Shown here: positions 9,565-16,685 of the stretch, piece after piece
How the letters are laid out: every line of letters starts with the position of its first letter
Position numbering within the stretch: position 1 is the stretch's first letter
NCBI RefSeq assembly: GCF_001466665.1
Contig: NZ_KQ758903.1
Coordinates: forward strand, 124,001 to 188,000
Reading direction: 5' to 3'
DNA from: Dehalogenimonas alkenigignens
Lineage (GTDB): Bacteria; Chloroflexota; Dehalococcoidia; Dehalococcoidales; Dehalococcoidaceae
DNA length: 64,000 nucleotides
Made by a program: the position numbers and the translations under genes
Notes under the pieces: model-generated
Databases searched by the model: none
What the model saw: the letters and a program-made list of their open reading frames with translations, nothing else
What the model was told of the DNA's origin: nothing

Positions 9565-12306
9565 ATGACGCCGCAGCCATCGGGCAAACCAATAGTAGAT
9601 AAAAACCGCATCGCCAGCTTAATTTTCAACCAGGCTTCGGCCATGGGCATCGCCGACCGCGCCCGCATCGAGCAGATCACCGCCCGGATCATCGAGCGGC
9701 TCGAAAAACCCGCCGCCGCCCTGCCCGGCATGGAGGCTTTCGTCACGCCGCAGGCCAGAGTGTCCATCGCGGTGACCGAGGACGAGATCGAGAACCTGGT
9801 CAAGGACGCCGTCGAGGGCGTGAAGTCGGCCGGTTCCGCCGTTCAGCCTTCGACAGGCTCAGGGCGAACGGATGTTATCGAGGTACCCAAACCACCCATA
9901 CCCCCGCCGCCGGTTGCCGCCGCCGCGCCTAAAACATCAAAACAGGAGAAGAACATGCCAGCCGCCACCCGAAATACGAAATCCGAAGCACGAAAACCGA
10001 AAACCGAAATCCGAAACATCATTCCGGAGAGAGTCGAGCTTTCGGCGAACGCGCTGGCGGTGCTGGAGAAGCGCTACCTTAAAAAAGACAAGGCCGGGAA
10101 TCCTGTCGAGAAGGCGGAGGACATGCTGCGGCGCGTCGCCCGGACTGTCGCCGCCGCCGAGCTGTCCTACGATCCGAAGATCAATATCCGCGCCGTGGAG
10201 GATGAATTTTACGGCCTGTTGGCGCGGCTGGAATTCCTGCCCAACTCCCCCACCCTGATGAACGCCGGGCGCGAGCTGGGGCAGCTGTCCGCCTGCTTCG
10301 TCCTGCCCATCGATGACGCCATCGAGAGCATTTTCGACGCCGTGAAGCACACCGCCATGATCCACAAGTCCGGCGGCGGCACCGGCTTCTCTTTCTCGCG
10401 CCTCCGGCCGGAGAAAGACCGCGTCGGCTCCACCGGCGGCGTCGCCTCCGGCCCGGTGTCCTTCATGCGCGCCTTCGACGTGGCCACCGACGTCATCAAG
10501 CAGGGCGGCACCCGCAGAGGGGCCAACATGGCCATCCTTTCCGTGGATCACCCGGACATCGAGCGCTTCATCAAGGCCAAACAGACCGCCGGGGTGCTGA
10601 CCAACTTCAACCTGTCGGTGGCTGTGACCGACGCCTTCATGGAAGCCGTTCGCGCCAACGGCGAATACGATTTGATCAACCCCCACAACGGCGAGATCGT
10701 CGAGAAAAAGAAGGCGCGGGACATCTTCGACCAGATCGTCAACCTGGCCTGGAAGACCGGCGACCCGGGCGTAGTCTTCATCGACCGCATCAACGCCGGC
10801 AACCCGACGCCGCACCTCGGCAAGATCGAGTCCACCAACCCCTGCGGCGAGCAGCCGCTTTTACCCTACGAGTCCTGCAACCTGGGCTCGATCAACCTGT
10901 CCAAAATGACCAAAGGCAACGGCAGGAAATCCATTGATTACGACCGGCTGGGCTACACCGTGCGCACCGCCGTCCGCTTCCTGGACGACGTCATAGACGT
11001 CAACAAGTTCCCGCTGCCGCAGATCGCCGAACGGACGCGCCAGACGCGCAAGATCGGCCTGGGGGTCATGGGCTTCGCCGACCTGCTGATCGACCTCGGC
11101 ATCGCCTACGACTCGCCGGAGGCGCTTGAAGCCGCGGAGGAGGTCATGGGCTTCATCCAGGCGGAGTCCCACAAGGCATCGGAGGAGCTGGCGGCGAGCC
11201 GCGGAACCTTCCCGGCCTATGAAAAATCGGTCTACGACGGCCGGGTCAAGATGCGCAACGCCTCCTGCACCACCATCGCCCCGACGGGGACGCTGTCGAT
11301 CATCGCCGGCTGCTCTTCCGGCATCGAGCCGCATTTCGCCCTGTGCTTCACCCGGAACATCATGGACGGGACGAAGATGGTGGAGGTCAATCCCTACTTC
11401 CAGCGCGCCTCGGTGGAGGGCGGCTTCTTCAGCAAGGAGATGATGGAGAAGCTGGCCGCCGGCGCCCACCTGGAGGACTTCAAAGAAGTGCCCGAGGCGG
11501 CGAAGAAGCTTTTCGTCACCGCCCATAACATCACCCCGGAAGGCCATGTGAAGATGCAGGCGGTGTTCCAGAAGTATACCGACAACGCCGTCAGCAAGAC
11601 GGTCAACTTCCCGGCCGACGCCACCGTGGCCGACGTGGACAAGGTGTACCTGATGGCCTTTGATGAAGGCCTAAAGGGCATCACCATCTACCGCGACGGC
11701 TGCAAGGCCGACCAGCCGATGTCCACCGGCAAAGCCGAAGTTAAGCCCGAAGCCGCCGCGCCGGCCGCCCCGGCCAAGCCGATGGGCCCGCGCGAGCGCG
11801 CCAAAGTCACCACCGGCTTCACCGAGAAGGTCAAGACCGGCTGCGGCAACATGTACATCACCATCAACACCGATTCCACCGGCATCTGCGAGGTCTTTTC
11901 CCACCTGGGCAAGGCGGGAGGATGCGCTACGGCGCAGCTTGAGTCCACCTGCCGCCTGGCCTCCCTGGCGCTCCGCTCCGGCGTGCCGATTGACGACGTG
12001 GCCAAGCAGCTCAAGGGCATCCGCTGCCCGAGCATCGCCTGGGACAACGGCAAGAGCGTGCTGTCCTGCGCCGACGCCATTGCCACGGTGCTGGAGAACT
12101 ACATCAACAGCGGCTTGTCCGTCAAACTGGAGGGCAAGGCTGAGGTCAACGGCAACGGGAACGGCAACGGCCACGGGGAGAAGAAGGTCATCAAGGACTT
12201 CGGCATCGTGAAGAACGTGGCCGGCCAGTGCGTGGACTGCGGCAGCATCCTGGTGTATCAGGAAGGGTGCTTCATCTGCCCCGGCTGCGGATTTACGAAG
12301 TGCTAA
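9565..12306 (+). CDS. nrdJ: Adenosylcobalamin-dependent (class II) ribonucleotide reductase
   Basis: Makes deoxyribonucleotides using B12 in place of oxygen. The N-terminal region has the LPGME motif seen in Chloroflexota and Firmicutes B12 reductases. Next is a low-complexity Pro/Ala linker (about 93-155), then the catalytic ten-stranded barrel with LSACFVLP (C244), NPCGEQPLLPYESCNLGS (C427) and CTTIAPTGTLS. The C terminus carries a TSCPD-like domain and a zinc-ribbon-like CVDCGS...CPGCGFTKC tail behind an NGNGNGNGHG linker. The start at 9565 has AAAGGA upstream. A second ATG at 9955 has AGGAG 5-9 bases upstream and is an alternative. The linker contains two in-frame repeat sequences. Confidence 0.95.
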   Translation: MTPQPSGKPIVDKNRIASLIFNQASAMGIADRARIEQITARIIERLEKPAAALPGMEAFVTPQARVSIAVTEDEIENLVKDAVEGVKSAGSAVQPSTGSGRTDVIEVPKPPIPPPPVAAAAPKTSKQEKNMPAATRNTKSEARKPKTEIRNIIPERVELSANALAVLEKRYLKKDKAGNPVEKAEDMLRRVARTVAAAELSYDPKINIRAVEDEFYGLLARLEFLPNSPTLMNAGRELGQLSACFVLPIDDAIESIFDAVKHTAMIHKSGGGTGFSFSRLRPEKDRVGSTGGVASGPVSFMRAFDVATDVIKQGGTRRGANMAILSVDHPDIERFIKAKQTAGVLTNFNLSVAVTDAFMEAVRANGEYDLINPHNGEIVEKKKARDIFDQIVNLAWKTGDPGVVFIDRINAGNPTPHLGKIESTNPCGEQPLLPYESCNLGSINLSKMTKGNGRKSIDYDRLGYTVRTAVRFLDDVIDVNKFPLPQIAERTRQTRKIGLGVMGFADLLIDLGIAYDSPEALEAAEEVMGFIQAESHKASEELAASRGTFPAYEKSVYDGRVKMRNASCTTIAPTGTLSIIAGCSSGIEPHFALCFTRNIMDGTKMVEVNPYFQRASVEGGFFSKEMMEKLAAGAHLEDFKEVPEAAKKLFVTAHNITPEGHVKMQAVFQKYTDNAVSKTVNFPADATVADVDKVYLMAFDEGLKGITIYRDGCKADQPMSTGKAEVKPEAAAPAAPAKPMGPRERAKVTTGFTEKVKTGCGNMYITINTDSTGICEVFSHLGKAGGCATAQLESTCRLASLALRSGVPIDDVAKQLKGIRCPSIAWDNGKSVLSCADAIATVLENYINSGLSVKLEGKAEVNGNGNGNGHGEKKVIKDFGIVKNVAGQCVDCGSILVYQEGCFICPGCGFTKC
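9841..9871 (+). repeat. Intergenic-type repeat embedded in frame in nrdJ
   Basis: The stretch contains CCTTCGACAGGCTCAGGGCG, which I recognise as a very common dispersed intergenic repeat (usually CCTTCGACAAGCTCAGG). Here it is read through as residues 93-102 (VQPSTGSGRT) of the nrdJ linker. Confidence 0.6.
9967..10017 (+). repeat. Degenerate CCGAAA-type tandem repeat embedded in frame in nrdJ
   Basis: Six to seven imperfect copies of a CGAAAnnC/CCGAAA unit lie in 50 bases, translated as a basic TRNTKSEARKPKTEIRN linker (residues 135-151). Similar CGAAATCCGAAA tracts are known to me as intergenic repeats in many genomes. Confidence 0.5.
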
Positions 12307-12356
12307 TTGCGTTGTACATATGATTGGAAATAGATCGAGTCCAGCCGGATTCACTG

Positions 12357-12389
12357 AAGCGCCTGGTGCGAGATGCCCAGGCGCTTTTT
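12357..12389 (+). terminator. Intrinsic terminator after nrdJ
   Basis: A 10-bp perfect stem AAGCGCCTGG / CCAGGCGCTT with a 10-base loop is followed by a T run. It lies 51 bases after the nrdJ stop. Confidence 0.88.
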
Positions 12390-12428
12390 CCCATTTATTT
12401 ATAATCCTCTTAAAATTAAGTTAACCAC

Positions 12429-13391
12429 ATGCCAACGAAAGCAGAAACTCATCTACTCAATCGTGAGCCAAATACAAATAACTCCTTAACCACACTCATA
12501 TCATCCGTACTTCAAGAAGCGATCAATTACGCGACAACCGCATATCAGAAATGTGTTTTATCAAAAGAAGGCAAGACTGACGAAGCTTTCCCACCATTGG
12601 CAACTTACCTTCATATTATCCAATTGGCCGATAGTATCGAAGTCTTGATTACACATGGTTGTGGGTCACCAAACCATTTGCTACTTCGAAGCATGTTTGA
12701 AGCAAGGCTATCACTTGAATACCTGCTTGAAAAGAACAGAGAAGAAAGATCCAAGGCTTGGATAGTAAAAAATAAGATTGATCAAATGAATTCGTGCGAA
12801 TTAATGACACCGACAACAAAAAAAGGGGCGGAGCTGGAACAGGCGTTTGCTAAGGACGAAACCTTCAGATACACAGGGCGCTTGCCTATTCCAGATATTA
12901 GTAAGGAAACCGAAAAACTTGAAGAAGATCTTAACCAACCAAGTTACAAGCCATTCTATGATGAATATAAAAAAATGGTTTCAATGGGAAACATCCATCC
13001 CGAATGGTATTCGTTTTTTAACGGTCCCCGTAATATAAAGGCGCTTGCTAAACACTTGAATCAAGGTTCATTATATCTAACGCTGTATGCGTCATGGTCA
13101 AGGATATCCCATATGAACGACGCCCACCACCTGACTGCGCGCACACTGGATGGTAACAGTTTTTTGGGTCCCATTCGAAACCAGAGGGATATCGCCCACA
13201 TTAGTACAATGGCTTTATCGATTCTTGTTTTATCTACTCAGTTAGCGATTAATAATTATTGTCCGTACTATCTAAAAAGTTTTTCAAAATGGTACGCAAA
13301 AGAAATTCATGAAAATAATGCGCGTCTAGTAGAGCTTGAACTCCTCGAACTTGAACAGCTTGGAAGAAATCTTAGCCTTAAATCTCAATAA
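12429..13391 (+). CDS. DUF5677-like protein, probably acquired
   Basis: A 320-residue, mostly helical soluble protein of unknown function. The region LLLRSMFEARLSLEYLLEK and a later SRISHMNDAHHL are the kind of arginine/glutamate and histidine patches conserved in DUF5677 proteins, often found with defence or mobile genes. Base composition is much richer in A+T than the flanking nrdJ and acetyltransferase genes, and no Shine-Dalgarno sequence is visible. It stands alone between the nrdJ terminator and the next gene. The assignment is from pattern memory only. Confidence 0.6.
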   Translation: MPTKAETHLLNREPNTNNSLTTLISSVLQEAINYATTAYQKCVLSKEGKTDEAFPPLATYLHIIQLADSIEVLITHGCGSPNHLLLRSMFEARLSLEYLLEKNREERSKAWIVKNKIDQMNSCELMTPTTKKGAELEQAFAKDETFRYTGRLPIPDISKETEKLEEDLNQPSYKPFYDEYKKMVSMGNIHPEWYSFFNGPRNIKALAKHLNQGSLYLTLYASWSRISHMNDAHHLTARTLDGNSFLGPIRNQRDIAHISTMALSILVLSTQLAINNYCPYYLKSFSKWYAKEIHENNARLVELELLELEQLGRNLSLKSQ

Positions 13392-13477
13392 GTCATCAAG
13401 TTAAAAACAGAATACCAGCTTTAGCCTAGACTATCCTAAATCGCTGATACTTTAATACACTCCGTTAAAGGGTTTAA

Positions 13478-13912
13478 GTGCAAACTTTACTTCGCCCCCT
13501 CACCGCCGCCGCCTATGACCAGGCCATCGCCCTGTGGCAGGCCTGCGAGGGCATCGGGCTGTCTGACGCGGACTCCCGCTGCGGCATAACCAAGTATCTT
13601 GAGCGCAACCCCGGCTGCAGCTTCGGTGCCTGGGACGGAGAACGGCTGGTCGGCACCATACTGGGCGGCCACGACGGGCGGCGGGGCTACATCCACCACC
13701 TGGCGGTTCATCCCGACTATCGCAAACGCGGCATCGGGCGGCGGCTGGCGGAGGCGACGCTTTCGGCGCTGAAGGCTGAGGGCATCAACAAATGCCACCT
13801 GTTCATCTTCAACGACAACGCCGAGGGCATCGGGTTCTGGGAGAGCCTCGGCTGGACGCTGCGCAAAGACATCAGCGTCATTTCCCTGGTGCTGGAAAAA
13901 GGCACCTGCTGA
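13478..13912 (+). CDS. GNAT family N-acetyltransferase
   Basis: A 144-residue acetyl-CoA-dependent acyltransferase of unknown substrate. The acetyl-CoA-binding motif A is clear (HLAVHPDYRKRGIGRRL), followed by a family-typical FWESLGW near the C terminus. The start is GTG at 13478 with AAAGGG 6 bases upstream. A RimI-like protein acetyltransferase cannot be told from a small-molecule one here. Confidence 0.85.
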   Translation: MQTLLRPLTAAAYDQAIALWQACEGIGLSDADSRCGITKYLERNPGCSFGAWDGERLVGTILGGHDGRRGYIHHLAVHPDYRKRGIGRRLAEATLSALKAEGINKCHLFIFNDNAEGIGFWESLGWTLRKDISVISLVLEKGTC

Positions 13913-13954
13913 TTCAGGCTTGTAACCCACATCACTTCGCCTCCACGGATACGG

Positions 13955-13963
13955 TGGTATAAT
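13955..13963 (+). promoter_or_regulatory. Extended -10 promoter of the SHOCT gene
   Basis: TGGTATAAT is an ideal extended -10 element 20 bases before the start codon. No good -35 is visible, as is common for this promoter type. Confidence 0.55.
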
Positions 13964-13983
13964 TCCGCTGTCAGGAGGGGATT

Positions 13984-14223
13984 ATGTGGTACTGGTCTAG
14001 TCATATGGCCAACTGGGGGTTCGGGGGGTTCTTCATGTTCATCTTCTGGATTGCCATAATCGCGCTCGTCATCTGGGCTGTAGTCACGCTGACCCGGTCC
14101 GGAACTATCCATACCGGGGGCGGGGAGCCGCGGCGGGAGCCCCTGGATATAGCCAAGGAGCGGTACGCCAAAGGCGAGATCACCCAGGAGCAGTTCGAGA
14201 CGATCAAGAAGCACCTGCAGTAA
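13984..14223 (+). CDS. Small membrane protein with C-terminal SHOCT domain
   Basis: A 79-residue protein with one N-terminal hydrophobic helix (about 13-37), a short glycine-rich linker and a SHOCT domain (LDIAKERYAKGEITQEQFETIKKHL). SHOCT modules are short oligomerising helical tails of unknown detailed function. GGAGGGG lies just upstream of the ATG. It has its own promoter and terminator, so it is a single-gene unit. A paralogue with the same MWY start and architecture lies at 62084-62311. Confidence 0.85.
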   Translation: MWYWSSHMANWGFGGFFMFIFWIAIIALVIWAVVTLTRSGTIHTGGGEPRREPLDIAKERYAKGEITQEQFETIKKHLQ

Positions 14224-14247
14224 CACCGGCATCGGCAAGGGTATATG

Positions 14248-14291
14248 CGAAGGGGGGCGGGAGAATTTCTCCCGCCCCCCTTCGGTTTTTT
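14248..14291 (+). terminator. Strong intrinsic terminator after the SHOCT gene
   Basis: A 17-bp perfect G/C-rich stem (14248-14264 with 14268-14284), a 3-base loop and six T residues. Confidence 0.93.
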
Positions 14292-14317
14292 ATTGTGTTG
14301 AGCTGACTTAACACAAT
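14292..14317. promoter_or_regulatory. Inverted repeat upstream of rdhA, candidate operator
   Basis: ATTGTGTT (14292-14299) and AACACAAT (14310-14317) form a perfect 8-bp dyad with a 10-base centre. A possible -10 (TAAAAT, 14346-14351) lies about 30 bases downstream. The spacing suits a dimeric MarR- or Rrf2-like regulator, but no regulator gene adjoins rdhA. Confidence 0.45.
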
Positions 14318-14406
14318 TTAACTGCATCTCAACGCCCATCTCAGATAAAATCCTTACTAATTTAATCCCGGCAAGGATTATTGAAGCGTAAAGCCGTGCC
14401 AGAACC

Positions 14407-14528
14407 CAGATTTTGGTACCTTTTCGTCTTGGGGCTCTACCGCCAAGTCATAAAAATCTGACCTGAAAGGAGATGGAATATGCCCCTTTGACTCCCGGGA
14501 ACAGGCCGGGTGGCTGCCGGAAAGACGG
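14407..14528 (+). promoter_or_regulatory. Foldable 5' leader of rdhA with a three-codon ORF
   Basis: Successive helices can be drawn: CAGATTTT/AAAATCTG (14407-14414 with 14453-14460) enclosing CTTGG/CCAAG (14428-14432 with 14443-14447); AAAGG/CCTTT around 14466-14489; CCCGG/CCGGG (14494-14498 with 14506-14510); and CCG/CGG (14517-14519 with 14526-14528). The AAAGGAG at 14466-14472 is followed by ATG CCC CTT TGA, a minimal ORF at 14480-14491. I do not recognise a known riboswitch class. Confidence 0.5.
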
Positions 14529-14556
14529 TCGACTATCATCATTTAAGGAGTACCAA

Positions 14557-16122
14557 ATGTCCAGATTTCACAGCACAGTATCCCGCCGCGAATTTCTTAA
14601 AAATGTAGGCCTGGCTGGCGGCGTCGGCGCCGCGGCCGCTTTGGCCGCACCCGGCTTCCACGACCTGGATGAAGTTGCCGCCGCCAAGGGCAGCGCTCCC
14701 AAGCGCTCATGGTGGATCAAGGAAAAGGACGAACCCACCGTTGATGTTGACTGGGATTTGATGGCCCGCCATCACGGCTTCCACAGCACCCAGTCTGACA
14801 TCATCCAGGCAAGGTATTACGGCCTCGAAGAATGGAAAGCCATGACCATGCCTTCAGCCACCGACCGGATGAAGGCCGGCGAACCGGGCTACAGCCTGCG
14901 CGATTACGCGCTGGCCAACGGCGCCAACCGCGAAAATTCAGCCTACGGCAAATGGGAAGACACCTTCAGAGGCGCCAACACCCCCGCTTTCATCGGCCCG
15001 CAGCGGGCCAAGACCCCGGAGCAGCTCGGCGTACCCAAATGGGAAGGCACGCCGGAGGAAAATACCAAGATGCTGCGGGCGGCGATGAAGCTGTATGGCG
15101 CCCAGGATATCGGGGTTTCCAAGCTGGATGACCACCACAAGAAATTGGTCGGTACCCATGGCGACAATATTTCTTACTCGTACTACCCGCCGAAGTTCAA
15201 TGTGCCGACGACGGTCACCAAGCCAATGGTTTTCGCGGATGTCCCCACCGGTTACGTCGATTCGGCTACCGGGACCTTCTACATCCCCAACAAAGACATG
15301 TGGGAAGTCACATTCACTATCCCGATGCCCAAGGAACTAGCCCGCACCGCCCATTCTCAGCTCTTCGGCGCCGCCAACAACTGCCGCTACCGCATGACCA
15401 CCGTCATCAGGCCCAACACCCAGGAATTCCTCCGCGGCCTGGGTTACCAGGGTCTAGCCGACAATCCTTACCGCGGCGTCCCCTCCGAAGCCGGCGCGGT
15501 GTTTTCCGGCCTGGCGGAGAACTCCAGGCACACCATCATGGCCATCAACCCGGAACACGGCTCCTGGACCGGCTTCTTCCACATCCTGACCGACCTGCCG
15601 CTGGAAGAAACCAAACCTATCGACGCCGGCATTTGGCGCTTCTGCCATTCCTGCGGCACCTGCGCCAAATACTGCCCGTCCAACTCCATTGAACCCAAAG
15701 GCGGCCGCGAAATATCCTATGATCCATACCCATCAGCCGTAACGCCTAAAGATCCGCCACTGCCCGGCCTCGGCTGGGACAAACCAACCCCCGGCGAGAG
15801 CGAATACTTCAAATTAGGGCGCAAAACCTACTGGACCGACATGATCTCCTGCGCCGGCTATCGTAAATCGGTTGACGCCTGCCTGCGCTGCTTCGGCTCC
15901 TGCGTTTTCAACTCCGCAGACGACGCCATGATCCATGATCTGGTCCGCAGCACTTCGGCGGTTACTCCGCTGTTCAACAGCTTCTTCGCTGAGATGCACG
16001 AAGTCTTTGGCTTAGGCCTCAAAAACGATGAAGAAAAAGAAGAATGGTGGGACATGTCCCTGCCTTCACATGGTTACAGCACCGCCGTCACTTCCCGGCA
16101 CGGCGGCTACAACAAAGGCTAA
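14557..16122 (+). CDS. rdhA: Reductive dehalogenase catalytic subunit
   Basis: A corrinoid iron-sulfur enzyme of the outer face of the membrane that removes halogen from organohalides as terminal electron acceptor. Its 521 residues are normal for the family. A Tat signal (SRREFLKNVG, then a hydrophobic stretch ending near residue 34) begins it. Two [4Fe-4S] motifs are present: C363xxC366xxC369xxxC373P and C432x9C442xxC445xxxC449. The start at 14557 is chosen for AAGGAG 7 bases upstream and the Tat motif at residue 9; an in-frame ATG at 14473 overlaps another Shine-Dalgarno. The halogenated substrate cannot be read from sequence. No rdhB anchor gene was found adjacent. Confidence 0.95.
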   Translation: MSRFHSTVSRREFLKNVGLAGGVGAAAALAAPGFHDLDEVAAAKGSAPKRSWWIKEKDEPTVDVDWDLMARHHGFHSTQSDIIQARYYGLEEWKAMTMPSATDRMKAGEPGYSLRDYALANGANRENSAYGKWEDTFRGANTPAFIGPQRAKTPEQLGVPKWEGTPEENTKMLRAAMKLYGAQDIGVSKLDDHHKKLVGTHGDNISYSYYPPKFNVPTTVTKPMVFADVPTGYVDSATGTFYIPNKDMWEVTFTIPMPKELARTAHSQLFGAANNCRYRMTTVIRPNTQEFLRGLGYQGLADNPYRGVPSEAGAVFSGLAENSRHTIMAINPEHGSWTGFFHILTDLPLEETKPIDAGIWRFCHSCGTCAKYCPSNSIEPKGGREISYDPYPSAVTPKDPPLPGLGWDKPTPGESEYFKLGRKTYWTDMISCAGYRKSVDACLRCFGSCVFNSADDAMIHDLVRSTSAVTPLFNSFFAEMHEVFGLGLKNDEEKEEWWDMSLPSHGYSTAVTSRHGGYNKG

Positions 16123-16144
16123 ACGCTTCCGAATCGGACGCAGG

Positions 16145-16178
16145 AACGAGGTGGGCAAATGCCCGCCTCGTTCTTTTT
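16145..16178 (+). terminator. Intrinsic terminator after rdhA
   Basis: A 12-bp stem AACGAGGTGGGC / GCCCGCCTCGTT with one T-G pair, an AAAT loop and five T residues. It makes rdhA monocistronic. Confidence 0.9.
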
Positions 16179-16193
16179 ACATGGAAAAATTGA

Positions 16194-16221
16194 TTACAAA
16201 CTGAGTAAAGCGGTGTATAAT
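16194..16221 (+). promoter_or_regulatory. Promoter of the small membrane protein gene
   Basis: TTACAA (16194-16199), a 16-base spacer and TATAAT (16216-16221), 41 bases before the GTG start. Confidence 0.6.
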
Positions 16222-16262
16222 TTCCGGCAATCGGCAGCAGACCGGGTTGATAAGGAGCGCCT

Positions 16263-16619
16263 GTGAGAGAAAACATCTTCGGCCGCCTGACGCAGTCAAT
16301 CGCATACGTGACCGTGGGTTCTTTGTTCATCATCACTTCCGGCGACACCTTCGGGGTGGCGGCCAGCATCCTGGGGATATTGTTCATCGTCATCGGGTTC
16401 ATGGTCGCCCTGTCCGGGGCGCTGCAGCTGGTGCCGCGCTGGATCATCCGCATCGAGACCATTTTTTCGGTCCTGCTCTACCTGGCAGCGGCCGGCGCCC
16501 TGATCAAAGTCAGCGTGACGGACGGCGGCATAGAGGGCAATACCCTGCTGGTGGTGGTGCTGTTCATCTACATCATCATGCTGCCGGCCATCCAGACGGT
16601 GCGCATCCTGAAAAGCTGA
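16263..16619 (+). CDS. Small polytopic membrane protein of unknown function
   Basis: A 118-residue protein with four predicted hydrophobic segments (about 10-30, 33-55, 62-80 and 90-112) and few charged residues. The start is GTG at 16263 with AAGGAG 5 bases upstream. It sits where an rdhB anchor might be expected. However, it is longer than typical RdhB, has four rather than three segments, lacks a recognisable RdhB motif, and is separated from rdhA by a terminator and its own promoter. I do not recognise the family. Confidence 0.75.
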   Translation: MRENIFGRLTQSIAYVTVGSLFIITSGDTFGVAASILGILFIVIGFMVALSGALQLVPRWIIRIETIFSVLLYLAAAGALIKVSVTDGGIEGNTLLVVVLFIYIIMLPAIQTVRILKS

Positions 16620-16637
16620 ATTTTCCACTCGAACGAC

Positions 16638-16665
16638 AAAACGCGCAGCTTAAACCGCGCGTTTT
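16638..16665. terminator. Bidirectional intrinsic terminator
   Basis: A 9-bp stem AAAACGCGC / GCGCGTTTT with an A/T run on each side, between two convergent genes. Confidence 0.88.
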
Positions 16666-16685
16666 TATTATTGGGCGTTCCGAGA

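Noticed and set aside
14480-14491. The three-codon ORF as a coding gene in its own right
   Set aside because: Too short to be a protein; kept only as a leader element.
16263-16619. Reading the 118-residue membrane protein as RdhB
   Set aside because: Four helices, own promoter, terminator in between, and no RdhB motif.
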